Shown: positions 19,671-30,756, counted from the first letter of the stretch. The stretch is 64,000 bases of DNA from Flectonema sp. DT1601 (GCA_964019425.1 OZ025866.1:248001-312000); one strand, 5' to 3'. The notes: a model not told the origin generated them from the letters alone. A program made the numbers and translations.

Positions 19671-21214
19671 TGGGATTACACGCCGCTCTACAGGTAGATG
19701 CACAGTGTGAAGCAAAAGATCTAAATGGGTGTTGGTGGGGGGCTACCGTCATTTCTAAAAATTGTGATGATGATGAAGTGACTTATGTATTAGAGATAGA
19801 TGATGGTCAGAGTACCATTTGGGATCATATCCCTAGAGAACAGTTGAGGATGAAAACTGATTGTCAGGAAGAATACAAAAGCGTGATTGAGGAATTTGAG
19901 ATTGCTGAAAAACAGAAAAATTCAAAACTCTGTGATGAATTGCAAAATAAAATGTCTTTTTTGGAATCTGGTAATTGGGTTTCAATCAGGGATGGGGACC
20001 ATTGTGAAGTTAAAAATCACAAAACAGAACCTTGGACGGTAGTGCTTTACAACAATAAAACATCAGAACAATATTCACACGTCCGTCACAGTCGTGTTGT
20101 TAATCATCCGATTCAAAGCCAAACCTCTTATGAAGGCTTAGACAAGAATGGAATTTGGTGGGAAATTATAATCCAATCCTGCACAGAAACAGATTTTGGA
20201 TATATTTATACAGCAACAGTTGCAGACGAAGCGTCAACTCATTGGGAAGGCCTTCATGAAGAACACATTCGATCGTTGTCTTGTGGTACTCATCGTCATC
20301 ATGTTAGAAAAGAAAAACAATTACCAAAAAGAGAAAAGTGTCTAGCTGAAGTTGAAGAGTCTGAAAGAAGAATTTGGAGGCATCTCCCAAGTGCTAATGC
20401 TGCTTCCCCAGCCGTCAGCACATATCATCAGAAGGGAAAATCAAAAAAAAGTGGAAAATCTCATTCTTCGAACAAAAAAGTTTCTTCATCTAGAAAAGGT
20501 CATAAAAAACGAGACAATTCATCTGCATCACAGCGACGTGAGGAAATGAGACCAAACTTATTGGCTCATCAAGTACTGTGGATTCAGGGTAATGATATGA
20601 AAAGGAAATCAGAAATTCAAATTGACACTCCAGGAACCTACTTCATAGCACCAGAAATACCAACAAACTGCAGAGAATGTTCCTTCAGAGTTAAGATACT
20701 AAAGAACAAATCAAGGGGAATGAGATTGGGGATTTCATCTCAAAAAGAAGGTTCAAAACTTCAACTAAATCACGTTCAATGTGGACAACCTGTGAAGTTG
20801 GGTGTTGGAGATGTTTATGTCGATTGCAATAGAGAAACTAAAACGATTGATTGGAAACATTCTTCGAATGACAATCCGCCTGAGTTCAGATTACCTGATG
20901 TGTTCGTCACGAATACGATTTCTTTATTTATTACAATTCATGATAAAGACGTTGTGATCGTTTATCCTCCTCTTGTCGCAGAATCAAAAGTAATGTTACC
21001 ACCGTCTCTGAATGGAATTTTTAATTTAATTTCGGGAGATGTGTCGTCAGCAATCACTGCTGCTGTCGGTCTGTCTGTTGAATCTGTTGTGAACTTCTCA
21101 CATGTGATTCCGATACTGGCTGCTGTTATTTGTATTACTTCTGCTCACACGAAGCGACTAAGACGAAGATCAAAGCAGCGTGGAGCTACTCCCAGCTGTT
21201 GTGCTTCACAGTAG
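19670..21214 (+). CDS. Tudor/Agenet-like repeat protein with a C-terminal membrane anchor
   Basis: 514 residues. Two related blocks at about 9-60 (AKDLNGCWWGATV... IDDGQSTIWDHI) and 152-203 (GLDKNGIWWEIII... EASTHWEGLHEEHI) share the pattern (D)xNGxWW...E(D)...W; this recalls small Tudor/Agenet barrels, tentatively. Residues ~238-290 are Lys/Ser-rich and likely disordered. Residues ~300-440 are predicted beta-rich (RMRLGISS... LGVGDVYVDCN), a little like SPRY/neuralized-type domains. A short hydrophobic run near 482-497 (HVIPILAAVICITSA), followed by KRLRRRSK, could be a tail anchor. Partner and substrate are unknown. The start at 19670 is in frame, with a tiny uORF overlapping it. Confidence 0.5.
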   Translation: MGLHAALQVDAQCEAKDLNGCWWGATVISKNCDDDEVTYVLEIDDGQSTIWDHIPREQLRMKTDCQEEYKSVIEEFEIAEKQKNSKLCDELQNKMSFLESGNWVSIRDGDHCEVKNHKTEPWTVVLYNNKTSEQYSHVRHSRVVNHPIQSQTSYEGLDKNGIWWEIIIQSCTETDFGYIYTATVADEASTHWEGLHEEHIRSLSCGTHRHHVRKEKQLPKREKCLAEVEESERRIWRHLPSANAASPAVSTYHQKGKSKKSGKSHSSNKKVSSSRKGHKKRDNSSASQRREEMRPNLLAHQVLWIQGNDMKRKSEIQIDTPGTYFIAPEIPTNCRECSFRVKILKNKSRGMRLGISSQKEGSKLQLNHVQCGQPVKLGVGDVYVDCNRETKTIDWKHSSNDNPPEFRLPDVFVTNTISLFITIHDKDVVIVYPPLVAESKVMLPPSLNGIFNLISGDVSSAITAAVGLSVESVVNFSHVIPILAAVICITSAHTKRLRRRSKQRGATPSCCASQ

Positions 21215-21557
21215 TCGACGGAACAATTTTTTACTTTTTTTTTTTTTTTTTTTTTGATTAGTTTGTATTCCAATTAAGTTACCCCAACAAGTGTTGTTGT
21301 GGTGTTATTTGTTACTGCTGTTATTAGATTTAAGGTTACGATTTTCTTTTTTTAAAAGTTTACCTTTCCCTCTTCTCATTGATTTCTTACCTTTCTTTTT
21401 TGTGATAACTTTATTTCATATCAGTTGTGACCTATAAATGATAAGTAGGCTGGGAAGGTGATTCGGTTGGAGTTCTCGTTGGTAACTTGGTTCTGTAGTT
21501 TAGTTAATTTAATCTTCTTCACATGAACAGGGATTACTTCCTCTCTTATCAAATAAA

Positions 21558-22290
21558 ATGAGTGCCAAGGCAAAGACCAACCCAATGCGTGACATCCGCA
21601 TTTCAAAGGTTTGTTATTTTTGTTATTTTTTTGTAAGTTTAGTAGCGGGTGTTGTTTGATAACAAAGGATAGAAGTGATTTATTAAAAAAAACAAAAAAA
21701 CTTCCAACAGCTTGTTGTCAACTGCTCCGTTGGAGAATCTGGTGATCGTCTCGTAAGAGCCTCAAAGGTCATTGAGTCCCTCACTGGACAGATGCCTGTT
21801 CTCAGCCGTGCCCGTATCACCATCCGTACCTTCGGTATCCGTCGTAACGAGAAGGTTGCATGTCACGCCACCGTCCGTGGTGAGAAGGCTGAGGAATTGT
21901 TGGAGCGTGGTCTTAAGGTTAAGGAGTACGAACTTATGCTCCAGAACTTCAGTGACTCCGGACACTTTGGATTCGGTATCAACGAACACATTGACTTGGG
22001 TATCAAGTACGACCCAAGTACCGGTATTTACGGAATGGACTTCTACGTCTGCTTGGTATGTTGTTTTTATCTTTTTGTACCTTAGCGATCTCTTCTTCTA
22101 ACTACGTACGACCGCATTCGAAACTAAACAACAAAAACAGGAACGTGCCGGAATGAGAGTTGCCAGACGTAAGAAGCAAACTGGACGTATTCCACCAAAG
22201 CACATTGTTACTAAGAGAGAAGCCATCAACTGGTTCCAGAAGAAGTACGACGGTATCGTTCTTGACAGAAACCTCATCAAGAGAGATTAA
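21558..22290 (+). CDS. RPL11: 60S ribosomal protein L11 (uL5), copy 1
   Basis: Three exons: 21558-21608, 21711-22055 and 22141-22290, all phase 0, with introns GTTTGT...CAACAG and GTATGT...AAACAG. The product is 181 residues, close to the usual ~178. Hallmarks are [56 protein letters not shown] and the C-terminal [18 protein letters not shown] block (here KREAINWF). It binds 5S rRNA and forms part of the 60S central protuberance. An AG acceptor at 21530, 27 nt before the ATG, suggests leader addition or a 5' UTR intron. The 5' flank, intron 1 and exons are almost identical to copy 3, and the similarity ends at the stop codon. Confidence 0.97.
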
Positions 22291-22409
22291 GAAACTTTTT
22301 GAGAAGAGTGTTTGTTGGAATGGTTTGTGTCAGGGGTAGGAAGATTTGATTTTATTCTTCTCTTTTTTTTTAAATTATCATTTGTTTTTTTTATTAATAG
22401 CAGGTTCAT

Positions 22410-22505
22410 ATGGAAAACAATAAGAAGAGTGTCCTGAGAGTGTTCTCCTCATTCTGCTGCTTAGTTCTTATGTTCTTCTTGCCTATCCTGCTTATGTCAC
22501 GATGA
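22410..22505 (+). CDS. Candidate 31-residue single-span micropeptide
   Basis: Between RPL11 copies 1 and 2, ATG 22410 opens a 31-codon frame ending TGA 22505. It has a polar, basic start (MENNKKSVLR) followed by a ~19-residue hydrophobic helix (CCLVLMFFLPILLM) and a final Arg. A T-rich tract ending in AATAGCAG (22403) sits 6 nt before the ATG, like the acceptor sites before other genes here. Single-span micropeptides of this size regulate membrane pumps in animals, but no homology is claimed. It could equally be a chance frame in the RPL11 3' UTR. Confidence 0.3.
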   Translation: MENNKKSVLRVFSSFCCLVLMFFLPILLMSR

Positions 22506-22721
22506 GGAACAAGGAAACTGATTACCATCCAATCACGTTATATTGATGGTTTTATTAGATGCCAACGATTGGTCTTTTTTTCACAGTAACGAACGACCAC
22601 TCAGCCTGCATTACTTTATTATCAGTTTAGTGGTTCTGTGTAACCAAAGTAAAAGAGTGTGATATCTGTGTTACTCATCGTACCTTGTCCCACCACTCAG
22701 TTCTAAACAAACAGCGTAAAA

Positions 22722-23489
22722 ATGAGCGCCAAGGCAAAGACCAACCCAATGCGTGACATTCGCATTTCAAAGGTTTGTTTTCTTTTATTCATTTATATTG
22801 TTGTCGTGTTTTAATTGGTCATACGGAGACTTGGAATTTAACCAATGGGCTAGTGGGTTGAATTGTGATTTATTAAAAACAAACAACTTCCAACAGCTTG
22901 TTGTCAACTGCTCCGTTGGAGAATCTGGTGATCGTCTCGTAAGAGCCTCAAAGGTCATTGAGTCCCTCACTGGACAGATGCCTGTTCTCAGCCGTGCCCG
23001 TATCACCATCCGTACCTTCGGTATCCGTCGTAACGAGAAGGTTGCATGTCACGCCACCGTCCGTGGTGAGAAGGCTGAGGAATTGTTGGAGCGTGGTCTT
23101 AAGGTTAAGGAGTACGAACTTATGCTCCAGAACTTCAGTGACTCCGGACACTTTGGATTCGGTATCAACGAACACATTGACTTGGGTATCAAGTACGACC
23201 CAAGTACCGGTATTTACGGAATGGACTTCTACGTCTGCTTGGTATGTTGTTTTTATCTTTTTGTGCTTTAGCGATCTCTTCTTTTAACTCGTCTCACGAT
23301 GTGCGTACGATCACATTCGAAACTAAACAACAAAAACAGGAACGTGCCGGAATGAGAGTTGCCAGACGTAAGAAGCAAACTGGACGTATTCCACCAAAGC
23401 ACATTGTTACTAAGAGAGAAGCCATCAACTGGTTCCAGAAGAAGTACGACGGTATCGTTCTTGACAGAAACCTCATCAAGAGAGATTAA
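22722..23489 (+). CDS. RPL11: 60S ribosomal protein L11 (uL5), copy 2
   Basis: Exons 22722-22772, 22897-23241 and 23340-23489; the encoded 181-residue protein is the same as copy 1. Intron 1 differs completely from copies 1 and 3 in its middle (it is longer, with TTTAATTGGTCATACGG), and the 5' flank is unrelated (acceptor CCACTCAG at 22700). Exons 2 and 3 and the start of intron 2 are nearly identical to the others. The coding parts have therefore been homogenised while the flanks drifted. Confidence 0.97.
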
Positions 23490-23671
23490 GCACATACCAT
23501 CAGTTAAAAAAACATCTATCAGAGCGCCAGCTGTTTTAGCGCAAAGTAGGGAAATCGTTTTCTTGATCTTTCGCTAGTAAAAAAAAAAAAAAAAAAAAAA
23601 AACCGATTGAAAATTGCTTCTCAGCAAATTACTTTTTTTGTCACACCACAACAGACAACACGATCATGAGG

Positions 23672-23673
<2 letters not shown>

Positions 23674-23713
<40 letters not shown>
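23674..23713. repeat. 40-nt G homopolymer
   Basis: An unbroken run of 40 G between RPL11 copies 2 and 3, in DNA whose other long homopolymers are A or T. It would form G-quadruplexes readily. The length may not be exact, since such runs are hard to sequence. Confidence 0.9.
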
Positions 23714-23714
<1 letters not shown>

Positions 23715-23866
23715 AATGTTCCTTTTTTTGAGACTTTCTTTTGTTTACAACATTTTGTAATCCTGTCAGTCTCTCTGTAGTTTAATTAAAGTAATATTCT
23801 CACTACTATTAGTTAATTTAATCTTCTTCACATGAACAGGGACTACTTCCTCTCTTATCAAATAAA

Positions 23867-24612
23867 ATGAGTGCCAAGGCAAAGACCAACCCAATGCGTG
23901 ACATCCGCATTTCAAAGGTTTGTTATTTTTGTTATTTTTTTGTAAGTTTAGTAGCGGGTGTTGTTTGATAACAAAGGATAGAAGTGATTTATTAAAAAAA
24001 ACAAAAAAACTTCCAACAGCTTGTTGTCAACTGCTCCGTTGGAGAATCCGGTGATCGTCTCGTAAGAGCCTCAAAGGTCATTGAGTCCCTCACTGGACAG
24101 ATGCCTGTTCTCAGCCGTGCCCGTATCACCATCCGTACCTTCGGTATCCGTCGTAACGAGAAGGTTGCATGTCACGCCACCGTCCGTGGTGAGAAGGCTG
24201 AGGAATTGTTGGAGCGTGGTCTTAAGGTTAAGGAGTACGAACTTATGCTCCAGAACTTCAGTGACTCCGGACACTTTGGATTCGGTATCAACGAACACAT
24301 TGACTTGGGTATCAAGTACGACCCAAGTACCGGTATTTACGGAATGGACTTCTACGTCTGCTTGGTATGTTGTTTTTATCTTTTTGTACCTTAGCGATCT
24401 CTTCTTTTAACTCGTCTCACGATGTACGTACGACCACATTCGAAACTAAACAACAAAAACAGGAACGTGCCGGAATGAGAGTTGCCAGACGTAAGAAGCA
24501 AACTGGACGTATTCCACCAAAGCACATTGTTACTAAGAGAGAAGCCATCAACTGGTTCCAGAAGAAGTACGACGGTATCGTTCTTGACAGAAACCTCATC
24601 AAGAGAGATTAA
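23867..24612 (+). CDS. RPL11: 60S ribosomal protein L11 (uL5), copy 3
   Basis: Exons 23867-23917, 24020-24364 and 24463-24612, encoding the same 181-residue protein. Intron 1 and the 5' flank back to about 23811 are almost the same as copy 1. Intron 2 shares with copy 2 the ACTCGTCTCACGATG segment that copy 1 lacks. This copy is thus a patchwork of the other two. The 3' flank is unrelated to either. Confidence 0.97.
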
Positions 24613-24964
24613 GAAGCTCCTAACTGGGTTTTGCCATGAGGGGGAAAGTAAAAAGTAAAGTTCCTTGAAAAAAAAAAAAAAAACCAAAAAAAAAAAGTAT
24701 AAAATTTCAAAAAAAAAAAAAAAAAAAGTTGTATCCTGACTGGAGCACTTCCCATCCCCATCATAGCTTTCGACAGGACACACTTTTACAAGACTTTTGT
24801 GAGAGGGAAAAAAATAATCTTTTTTTTCTATTATTTCCAGAGAGACGTATGACTGGCAGTCGAGTTGATCATCGCAGTTTGAATTTCGTTTTGTTTGTAA
24901 AAAAAAAAAAAAAAAAAACGAAAATTTTTTTTTTTATATTATTTCTCACGAAGTATTCATAACG
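24613..24964. other. Intergenic
   Basis: A tracts, then a T-rich tract ending TTTCCAG (24840), an acceptor-like site 125 nt upstream of the next ATG. No gene seen. Confidence 0.4.
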
Positions 24965-26170
24965 ATGCCGACAGCACCGCGAGTGGAACCAGAGTCGGTA
25001 TCTCCTCCTTCATCGGACTCTCTACTTGTTCGAATCTGTACCTGGAATGTTGCGGAAATAACAGCTCGTAATATTAAAGATGAAATAAAAGGTTGGGCTA
25101 AAGGGAATGATGGCGATCGACTTTCCGATGTTATTGTTGTGGGACTACAGGAAGTGGACATGAGTGCAAAGGCATTGGTTCGTGAAAAAACTAAGAAAGG
25201 AGGAAAATGGGGAAAAGCCTTATCTCACACTCTCGCTGACGATTACACATTAGTAGATTCTAAACAGCTGATGGGTTTGGCAATGTTCCTATTTTGTAAA
25301 AATGATATCGAAATGCGATTAGAGAACGTGGAAGTGGTAACTGCAAAAACTGGATTTTTCAACAGATTCGGAAACAAGGGTGGAGTCTGTGCTCGTTTTT
25401 GGCTTAATGGACGATCATTTTGTTTTGTTAATTCCCATCTTGCAGCTCATCAGAGTAAAGTTGCCAGGAGAAATAGAGACCACGATCGAATAATAAACAT
25501 AGCAGCCTTCACTCACCAACCCCAACAAATAATGTCACATGATTATGTATTTTGGTTTGGTGATTTGAACTACAGACTTAACTTATCAAGAGAAGAAGTT
25601 GTTGATTCTCTGAGTCTGAGTTCTAAAGATATTCTTGTGAGCATGCATGATCAACTATCACGAGAAATGAATCGAGGAAGGGTTTTCTTCGGATTTCGAG
25701 AACCGTCAATCACCTGGTCTCCAACTTATAAATGTGTTAAAAACTGTGAAGGCAGTTATTCAAGCAAAAGATCTCCAGCATATTGTGATCGAATCTTATA
25801 CTGTGACGGATCCAGTATCGAGGAAGCTGAGGCAAGAAAATTGAAATCCCCCGACAGTTCTGAGTCTGCGATAGGATCGATCTTGACGAGTACAACAACT
25901 GGATTGCAATGTACTGTTTGCTTTCGAGATGATCGTCCAGGAAAGAATAGAAAATCTGGATGGAAATGTAAGAAATGCGTCGGAAAAAAGAGCAACCAAT
26001 CTACGTGGGGGTCTTCAGTGTTTCCCGACGATGACATTCCTCAGAAGAGGAAGGGAGAGACGAAGTGTCCAAAAATTCAAAGCGTGTCGTACACTGATCA
26101 TCCTGAAATCACACCGTCAGATCATCGACCTGTTCATGGTCTGTTTGCTATCCCGAGAATGTTGGTATGA
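24965..26170 (+). CDS. Inositol polyphosphate 5-phosphatase with an inserted zinc-ribbon-like module
   Basis: 401 residues, essentially one IPPc catalytic domain. Family motifs in order: TWNVAE (26-31), QEV (62-64), RFGNKGGVCARF (134-145), NSHLAAHQ (156-163), FWFGDLNYRL (196-205), PAYCDRIL (271-278) and TPSDHRPVHG (383-392). It should hydrolyse the 5-phosphate of phosphoinositides or soluble inositol phosphates using Mg2+. There are no other domains (no OCRL-type ASH/RhoGAP, no Sac). Unusually, ~95 residues separate the CDRIL and SDHRPV motifs, where most relatives have far fewer. That insert holds CTVC...CKKC (Cys 316, 319, 335, 338), a plausible zinc site. No signal peptide; cytosolic. Confidence 0.92.
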   Translation: MPTAPRVEPESVSPPSSDSLLVRICTWNVAEITARNIKDEIKGWAKGNDGDRLSDVIVVGLQEVDMSAKALVREKTKKGGKWGKALSHTLADDYTLVDSKQLMGLAMFLFCKNDIEMRLENVEVVTAKTGFFNRFGNKGGVCARFWLNGRSFCFVNSHLAAHQSKVARRNRDHDRIINIAAFTHQPQQIMSHDYVFWFGDLNYRLNLSREEVVDSLSLSSKDILVSMHDQLSREMNRGRVFFGFREPSITWSPTYKCVKNCEGSYSSKRSPAYCDRILYCDGSSIEEAEARKLKSPDSSESAIGSILTSTTTGLQCTVCFRDDRPGKNRKSGWKCKKCVGKKSNQSTWGSSVFPDDDIPQKRKGETKCPKIQSVSYTDHPEITPSDHRPVHGLFAIPRMLV

Positions 26171-29100
26171 TAATGAAAAAATATTAACAAAGAGAGACAC
26201 AAGACGATAAGAAGTCTGTCTCCTTTTAATCGACTGGACATTGTGTCCAAGTCTTCTAGTCATATGATGGAAGGGGCTACTTCAATATGGTACTCGTCCA
26301 CTGGAGTGATTGTAATTCACCCCCGTGAAAAAAAAAAAAAAAAAAAAAAAAAACTACCTTTAAGTTCAACTGTATCATTACTAGCTCTGGTACCAAGCAG
26401 ATATTTATTTTTCTTCAATCGTTTTTTTTTTTTTTTTGAATCTTCCTGGGGTTTTATTGATATCAACTGTTGCTATGTTCGTTTTAGTAGCAGTTTCAAG
26501 TTAACCCCCCCCCCCCTCTGGTACTTTAAAAGGCTAAGTTAAGCATCACACCTAGTCAACTGTATCTCAGAACTAATGTTAAATTATCGTTTATGTTGTT
26601 TTTATGATACAATACATTTGTATTTTATGTATAAAATCAAACAGTTAACCCCTCGAAGTATGCTCGCAAACATCCCATCACACCTAGTCAACTGTATCTA
26701 AAACTAATGTTAAATTATTTTTATGTTTTTTTATGATGCACAACACAGTTGTGATTTTTACGAAATCGAACATACATCCCCCCTCGGGGTATGCTCGCAA
26801 CCAATCCAGTCGAAATAGATTCAGTTGTTCTGTAACGACACTATCTGTCTGAAGAAGGCAGTTAGGTGCGGACATGTTTGGATTTTTTTTTTTTTGTAAA
26901 TTTTCTTTTTTTTTGCACAAAGTCGGAGAGGAAACTATTCAGATTAAGAACCGTATTTATTATGACTTGTGATCTTATTTCCCTTTTTTTTTTTTTTGCG
27001 TCAAGTGCTTAATACAAGGCTCATCTGAATGGGTATTTTTTTTTTTTTTTTTTTTTTTAAATAAGTTTTGTTTTCCTTCTGCGTTACATGATGCAAATCG
27101 AAAGAGGAAAAAAAAAAAAAAAAATCTGAAAAAGAAGGAAGGAAGTTCCTCACTTTCTGTTTTTTTTTTCCTCCAAAATCCCCCTACCTTTTCTTGGTTA
27201 CACTTGTGGTGGTCATTTTTCTATCAATAGCATTCCGCTTTCCTTTTTTTTTTTTTAAATTGTTGTCAAAATTGTGAATTAGTTTTTTATTTATTTATTT
27301 GGTTTTGTTCTCTTTTTCTTTTTTACATCCTTCCCTAGCTAAATGTAGATCACTCCACAAGTGTAATTACGGAACAGGGTCTTTTCCCCCCCCCTCTTTT
27401 TTTTTTTTTTACCCGTCCCTTGATACTGAATAGCAACCGCATTTTTTCTAACTTTTTAATCCGGTCAACCTCGTTAAACGGGGCAAGCGACGAACCTTTT
27501 TTTTTTTTTTTTTTTTAAATTTTTAACGAACCCTTTGTACAGAACTAAGCGAGTTAAAAATATTACATCTAACCTTTTTTTTTTCTTTTTTTCTTTTCAA
27601 TTATTGCGATTTTTTCTTAAAAAGAGTTGTTTCCCGTCCATATAACCGATGGTGGCTGAGTGATTGGATCTCTCATTTTTTTTTTTCTCTGTGGTGGCGT
27701 TGTGATGATTTCCTAATCAATCGTTCAGCTTTTGGCAAGGAGCAATAAACAGACTTGCATTTTGATTCTCTTCTCTTCTTCTTCTTCTTCTTCTTTTTTT
27801 TTTTTTTTTTTTTTTTTTTGAATGAATGAATGTCTAACTGCCAATTATTATTATTTTTTTTTTTTGTCAGGGTAAACCGATAAAAAGAAGCTTTGATTTG
27901 AAAAAAAAAAAAAAAAAAAAAAAAAAAGCAGAATTGGCTTTATATAATCCTAAGCTATACAGAAAATAGTAATATAACACTTTGTTGATGTTTTGTTTGT
28001 ACACGAAACCGTGAACCGACCTAAACTGATAAAGATAAAATGAGGTTTTCGTGCGCTGTCGATATTCTTTTTTTCGTTCTTACAATCTTTGTTAAATGCA
28101 AAAAAAAAAAAAAAAAAAAACGAAGTGGAACCTGTTTTATGGGTTTGACTGTAAAATAATTCTTTAGTCAGCTTCAGGGTCGTATTCTCGTTTTTCATTT
28201 TTTTTTTTTTTTTTCCCCTCGTAATTCACATACCGTCAAGTGTATGTGTAAGTTACTGTGATCCATTCCTTTGTTTGTCCCCCTCGGAGTTTATTACGCA
28301 ACACATTTGTATTTTACGTACAAAATTGAACAGTTAACCCCCCGGAGATTTCATGAGGCAATCACGTTGGTCCAAAAAAAAAATTACGGTCCTTTGGTAC
28401 TTTTTTTTTTTTTTTCCCCCCATCACATTATTTTTTTTTTTTTAAATATTTCAACCAACACCTCATTCTGTGGATTCTTGTTTTTCTCTCGCCTGATTAA
28501 ACCCTGCGTGGGGATACCTGTTGTTCTTGACCTTTTGTTGTGAAAACACTCTTTCGATGTTTGCATCACTGATGTCGATAAGTATTTTTTTTATTAATTC
28601 GTTCTCTTTGACGAGAGTTCGTAAGCACTTTGTTGTTTTTTTTTTTTTTTTTCACCCCCCACTTCATTTCGTTTTCGTATTAATGACCCAAACTGGTGTC
28701 TTTCTGCCAGTCGTTTTTTTTTCTTTTCTTTTTTGTAACGCTTAGAAGAAGGAAAAAAAAAAAAAAAAGATCCTGTTATTTTTTGCTGTATTGTCAACCC
28801 TATTTTGTTGTTAATATGCAGAGTGTTTGCAGGCCAGCAACGCTAGTATGAGGAAAGAAGACCGCTGTTGTAATCATGTAGTGGAGAAGGGAGGTTTTTA
28901 AAAAAAAAAAAAAAAAAAAAAGTGTTTTATTTTGGATGGAAGATATCAAAAAAAAAAAAAAAAAACGTAACCTTTCTTTTGTCTTCTCTCTCTCATAAGT
29001 TGGTCTTTTCCTTTCATAGAATTTGTGTTATCTAATTTATGGTTCGTAAAAAATATTTTTTTTTTTTTTGTCGATTTCTTATATTACGATTTTTATAATT

Positions 29101-29258
29101 ATATTTCTCTACACTGGACCACAGGGATACACTCATCTACATCAACGCATGGAACTACTGTGGTTGGTATCGTTTTTTTTTAAATTTTTATAAACAAAAC
29201 AAAACTAACTTTGAAAGTAGAAAAAAAAACAACAACAACAAAAAAAAAACAAAAAAAG
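26171..29258. other. 3.1-kb intergenic region, repeats and homopolymers, no gene seen
   Basis: Holds two adjacent copies of the dispersed C-run repeat (26531-26669 and 26670-26800, each followed by TATGCTCGCAA), a second copy of the repeat interrupted at 12.3 kb (26917-27040), a partial C-run repeat at 28300-28360, (CTT)n near 27776-27794 and many A/T tracts of 15-30. No reading frame looks coding. Confidence 0.6.
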
Positions 29259-29912
29259 ATGGATAAATCTGAATTTAAGAACTTGCTCACTAGGAAGCAG
29301 GGATCTCCATGCACTGCTCAGCAGGGTGAGGTAATCGATTCCCTTAATGTTAGAGAGGCTGCTAGAATCTGGGAATTAATGCAAATGGGTGGAGACTTCA
29401 TGGGTGAATTGGGAAGTATCGCAAGAGGAAAGGGAGGTAACGCCCAAGAAGCATTCGCAGGAGAGAAATTCGCAGCCCAACCGGCGAAGTGTAAAGGATT
29501 TACTGCTGATACTTTTGACGGTGAGAAATTTCCGAATACCCCATCTGGTAGCGACACTGCCGCACCTGGTAAGATGCCTTACAAAGACTTAGCAATCGAA
29601 GTTCTCGAAGCCTGGCTTCTCAAGAATGGTCCTGGAAAGATGTCCTGTGATGCTTTTAAGGCCTCTAACCTCGGGTATGATTGGAAATCTACCTGGGTAG
29701 GAGGAGACGAGTGGACTGTTGCTATGGTTGATGGAGAAGTTGCTGGTAAAAAGAGGACGTTTAACGCTACTTTCACCATGGTATGTGATAAAATAAAAAA
29801 TACATATTTAGATAGGTTTAAACACACACACAAACACACAAAATAGGTATTCGATCCCCGTGACAAGAAGTGGATGGTTAGATGTGATCACTTTGCCCAC
29901 AAGAAACTCTAA
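29259..29912 (+). CDS. Unknown 195-residue protein, one intron
   Basis: Exon 1 is 29259-29780 and exon 2 29847-29912, with intron GTATGT...AAATAG of 66 bp; the second exon supplies VFDPRDKKWMVRCDHFAHKKL. The ATG at 29259 is the first, after a poly-A/CAA leader. The N-terminal half contains a short internal repeat (EAFAGEKFA and DTFDGEKFP). The C-terminal half (ATFTM-VFDPRDKKWMVRCDHF) has the strand-turn-strand look of an NTF2-like end, so it might be distantly related to the small proteins at 14.8-17.8 kb. That is a guess. No signal peptide or span. Confidence 0.65.
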
Positions 29913-30756
29913 TTAGAGTTTGATTTTTTTTTTGAGAGGTGTTAGTCTGTCAAAAATAAAATTAGTTTACAACAGCTGTTGCTGTTTGAAAGTTATTTCT
30001 TTTTTTTTTTTTTTTCCCTCTTGGTTTTGCTTCACGGCAAAAAATCCCGCACGAGTTTCTCTTCACTTTTTTTCCCTTTCTCTCTCTTCCCTGTAGTAGT
30101 TTCACAGCTTTTAAGTTATTATTAAAAAAAAGTAAAATAAAATAAAAAAAAGAGTTTTCAAAAATTGAAAAAAAAAAAAAAAAAAAAAAAACGTCTTGAA
30201 AAGTAAAAGCTCTTTGTGCAGCATAACGCAGCATAAGCCCTTTGCATGCTTATACATGGGGCCTTCCTATTTAGCAAGCGTGTCTTTCGTTCCAACCCGT
30301 GTTGTTTTTCACCCCCCTCAAAAAAAAAAACGGCTTTTTAGTTGCCATAATGTACCTCCGTAGCTGGACGTAACGTATGTCCCGTTCCTGCGTGATTATT
30401 CCTTGTATTCGACACGGACCTGTGAATGGGACTTTTTTTTCTTTCTTTCTTCTTTTGATGTATAATGTCTTCACACATTTTTCAAAACTTATTATTTATT
30501 ACTTCCTCCCCCCATCTTAAGCATCACACCTAGTCGACTGTATCTCAGAACTAATGTTAAATTATCGTTTATGTTGTTTTTATGATACAATACATTTGTA
30601 TTTTACGTACAAAATCAAACAGTTAACCCCCCATCTTCCATCTTAGTGGAACTCTTAAATTAATAATAAAGCAGTCAAGAATGATGTGAGAAATGATTAG
30701 TTTTATTTATTTTTTTTGTTTTTTTTCAGAGAGATCTCCTCTTCAAGTAATAAAAG
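29913..30756. other. Intergenic with a dispersed C-run repeat
   Basis: A/T tracts and the C-run repeat copy at 30516-30632. A T-rich tract ending TTTTTTCAG (30729) lies 27 nt before the next ATG. Confidence 0.55.

Noticed and set aside
21762-24410. Alternative-frame ORFs repeated in each RPL11 exon 2
   Set aside because: They are fully explained as shadows of the conserved RPL11 coding sequence.
27645-27720. tRNA-Ser/Leu-like start GGTGGCTGAGTGATTGG
   Set aside because: No anticodon stem, T arm or acceptor partner downstream; T-rich sequence follows.
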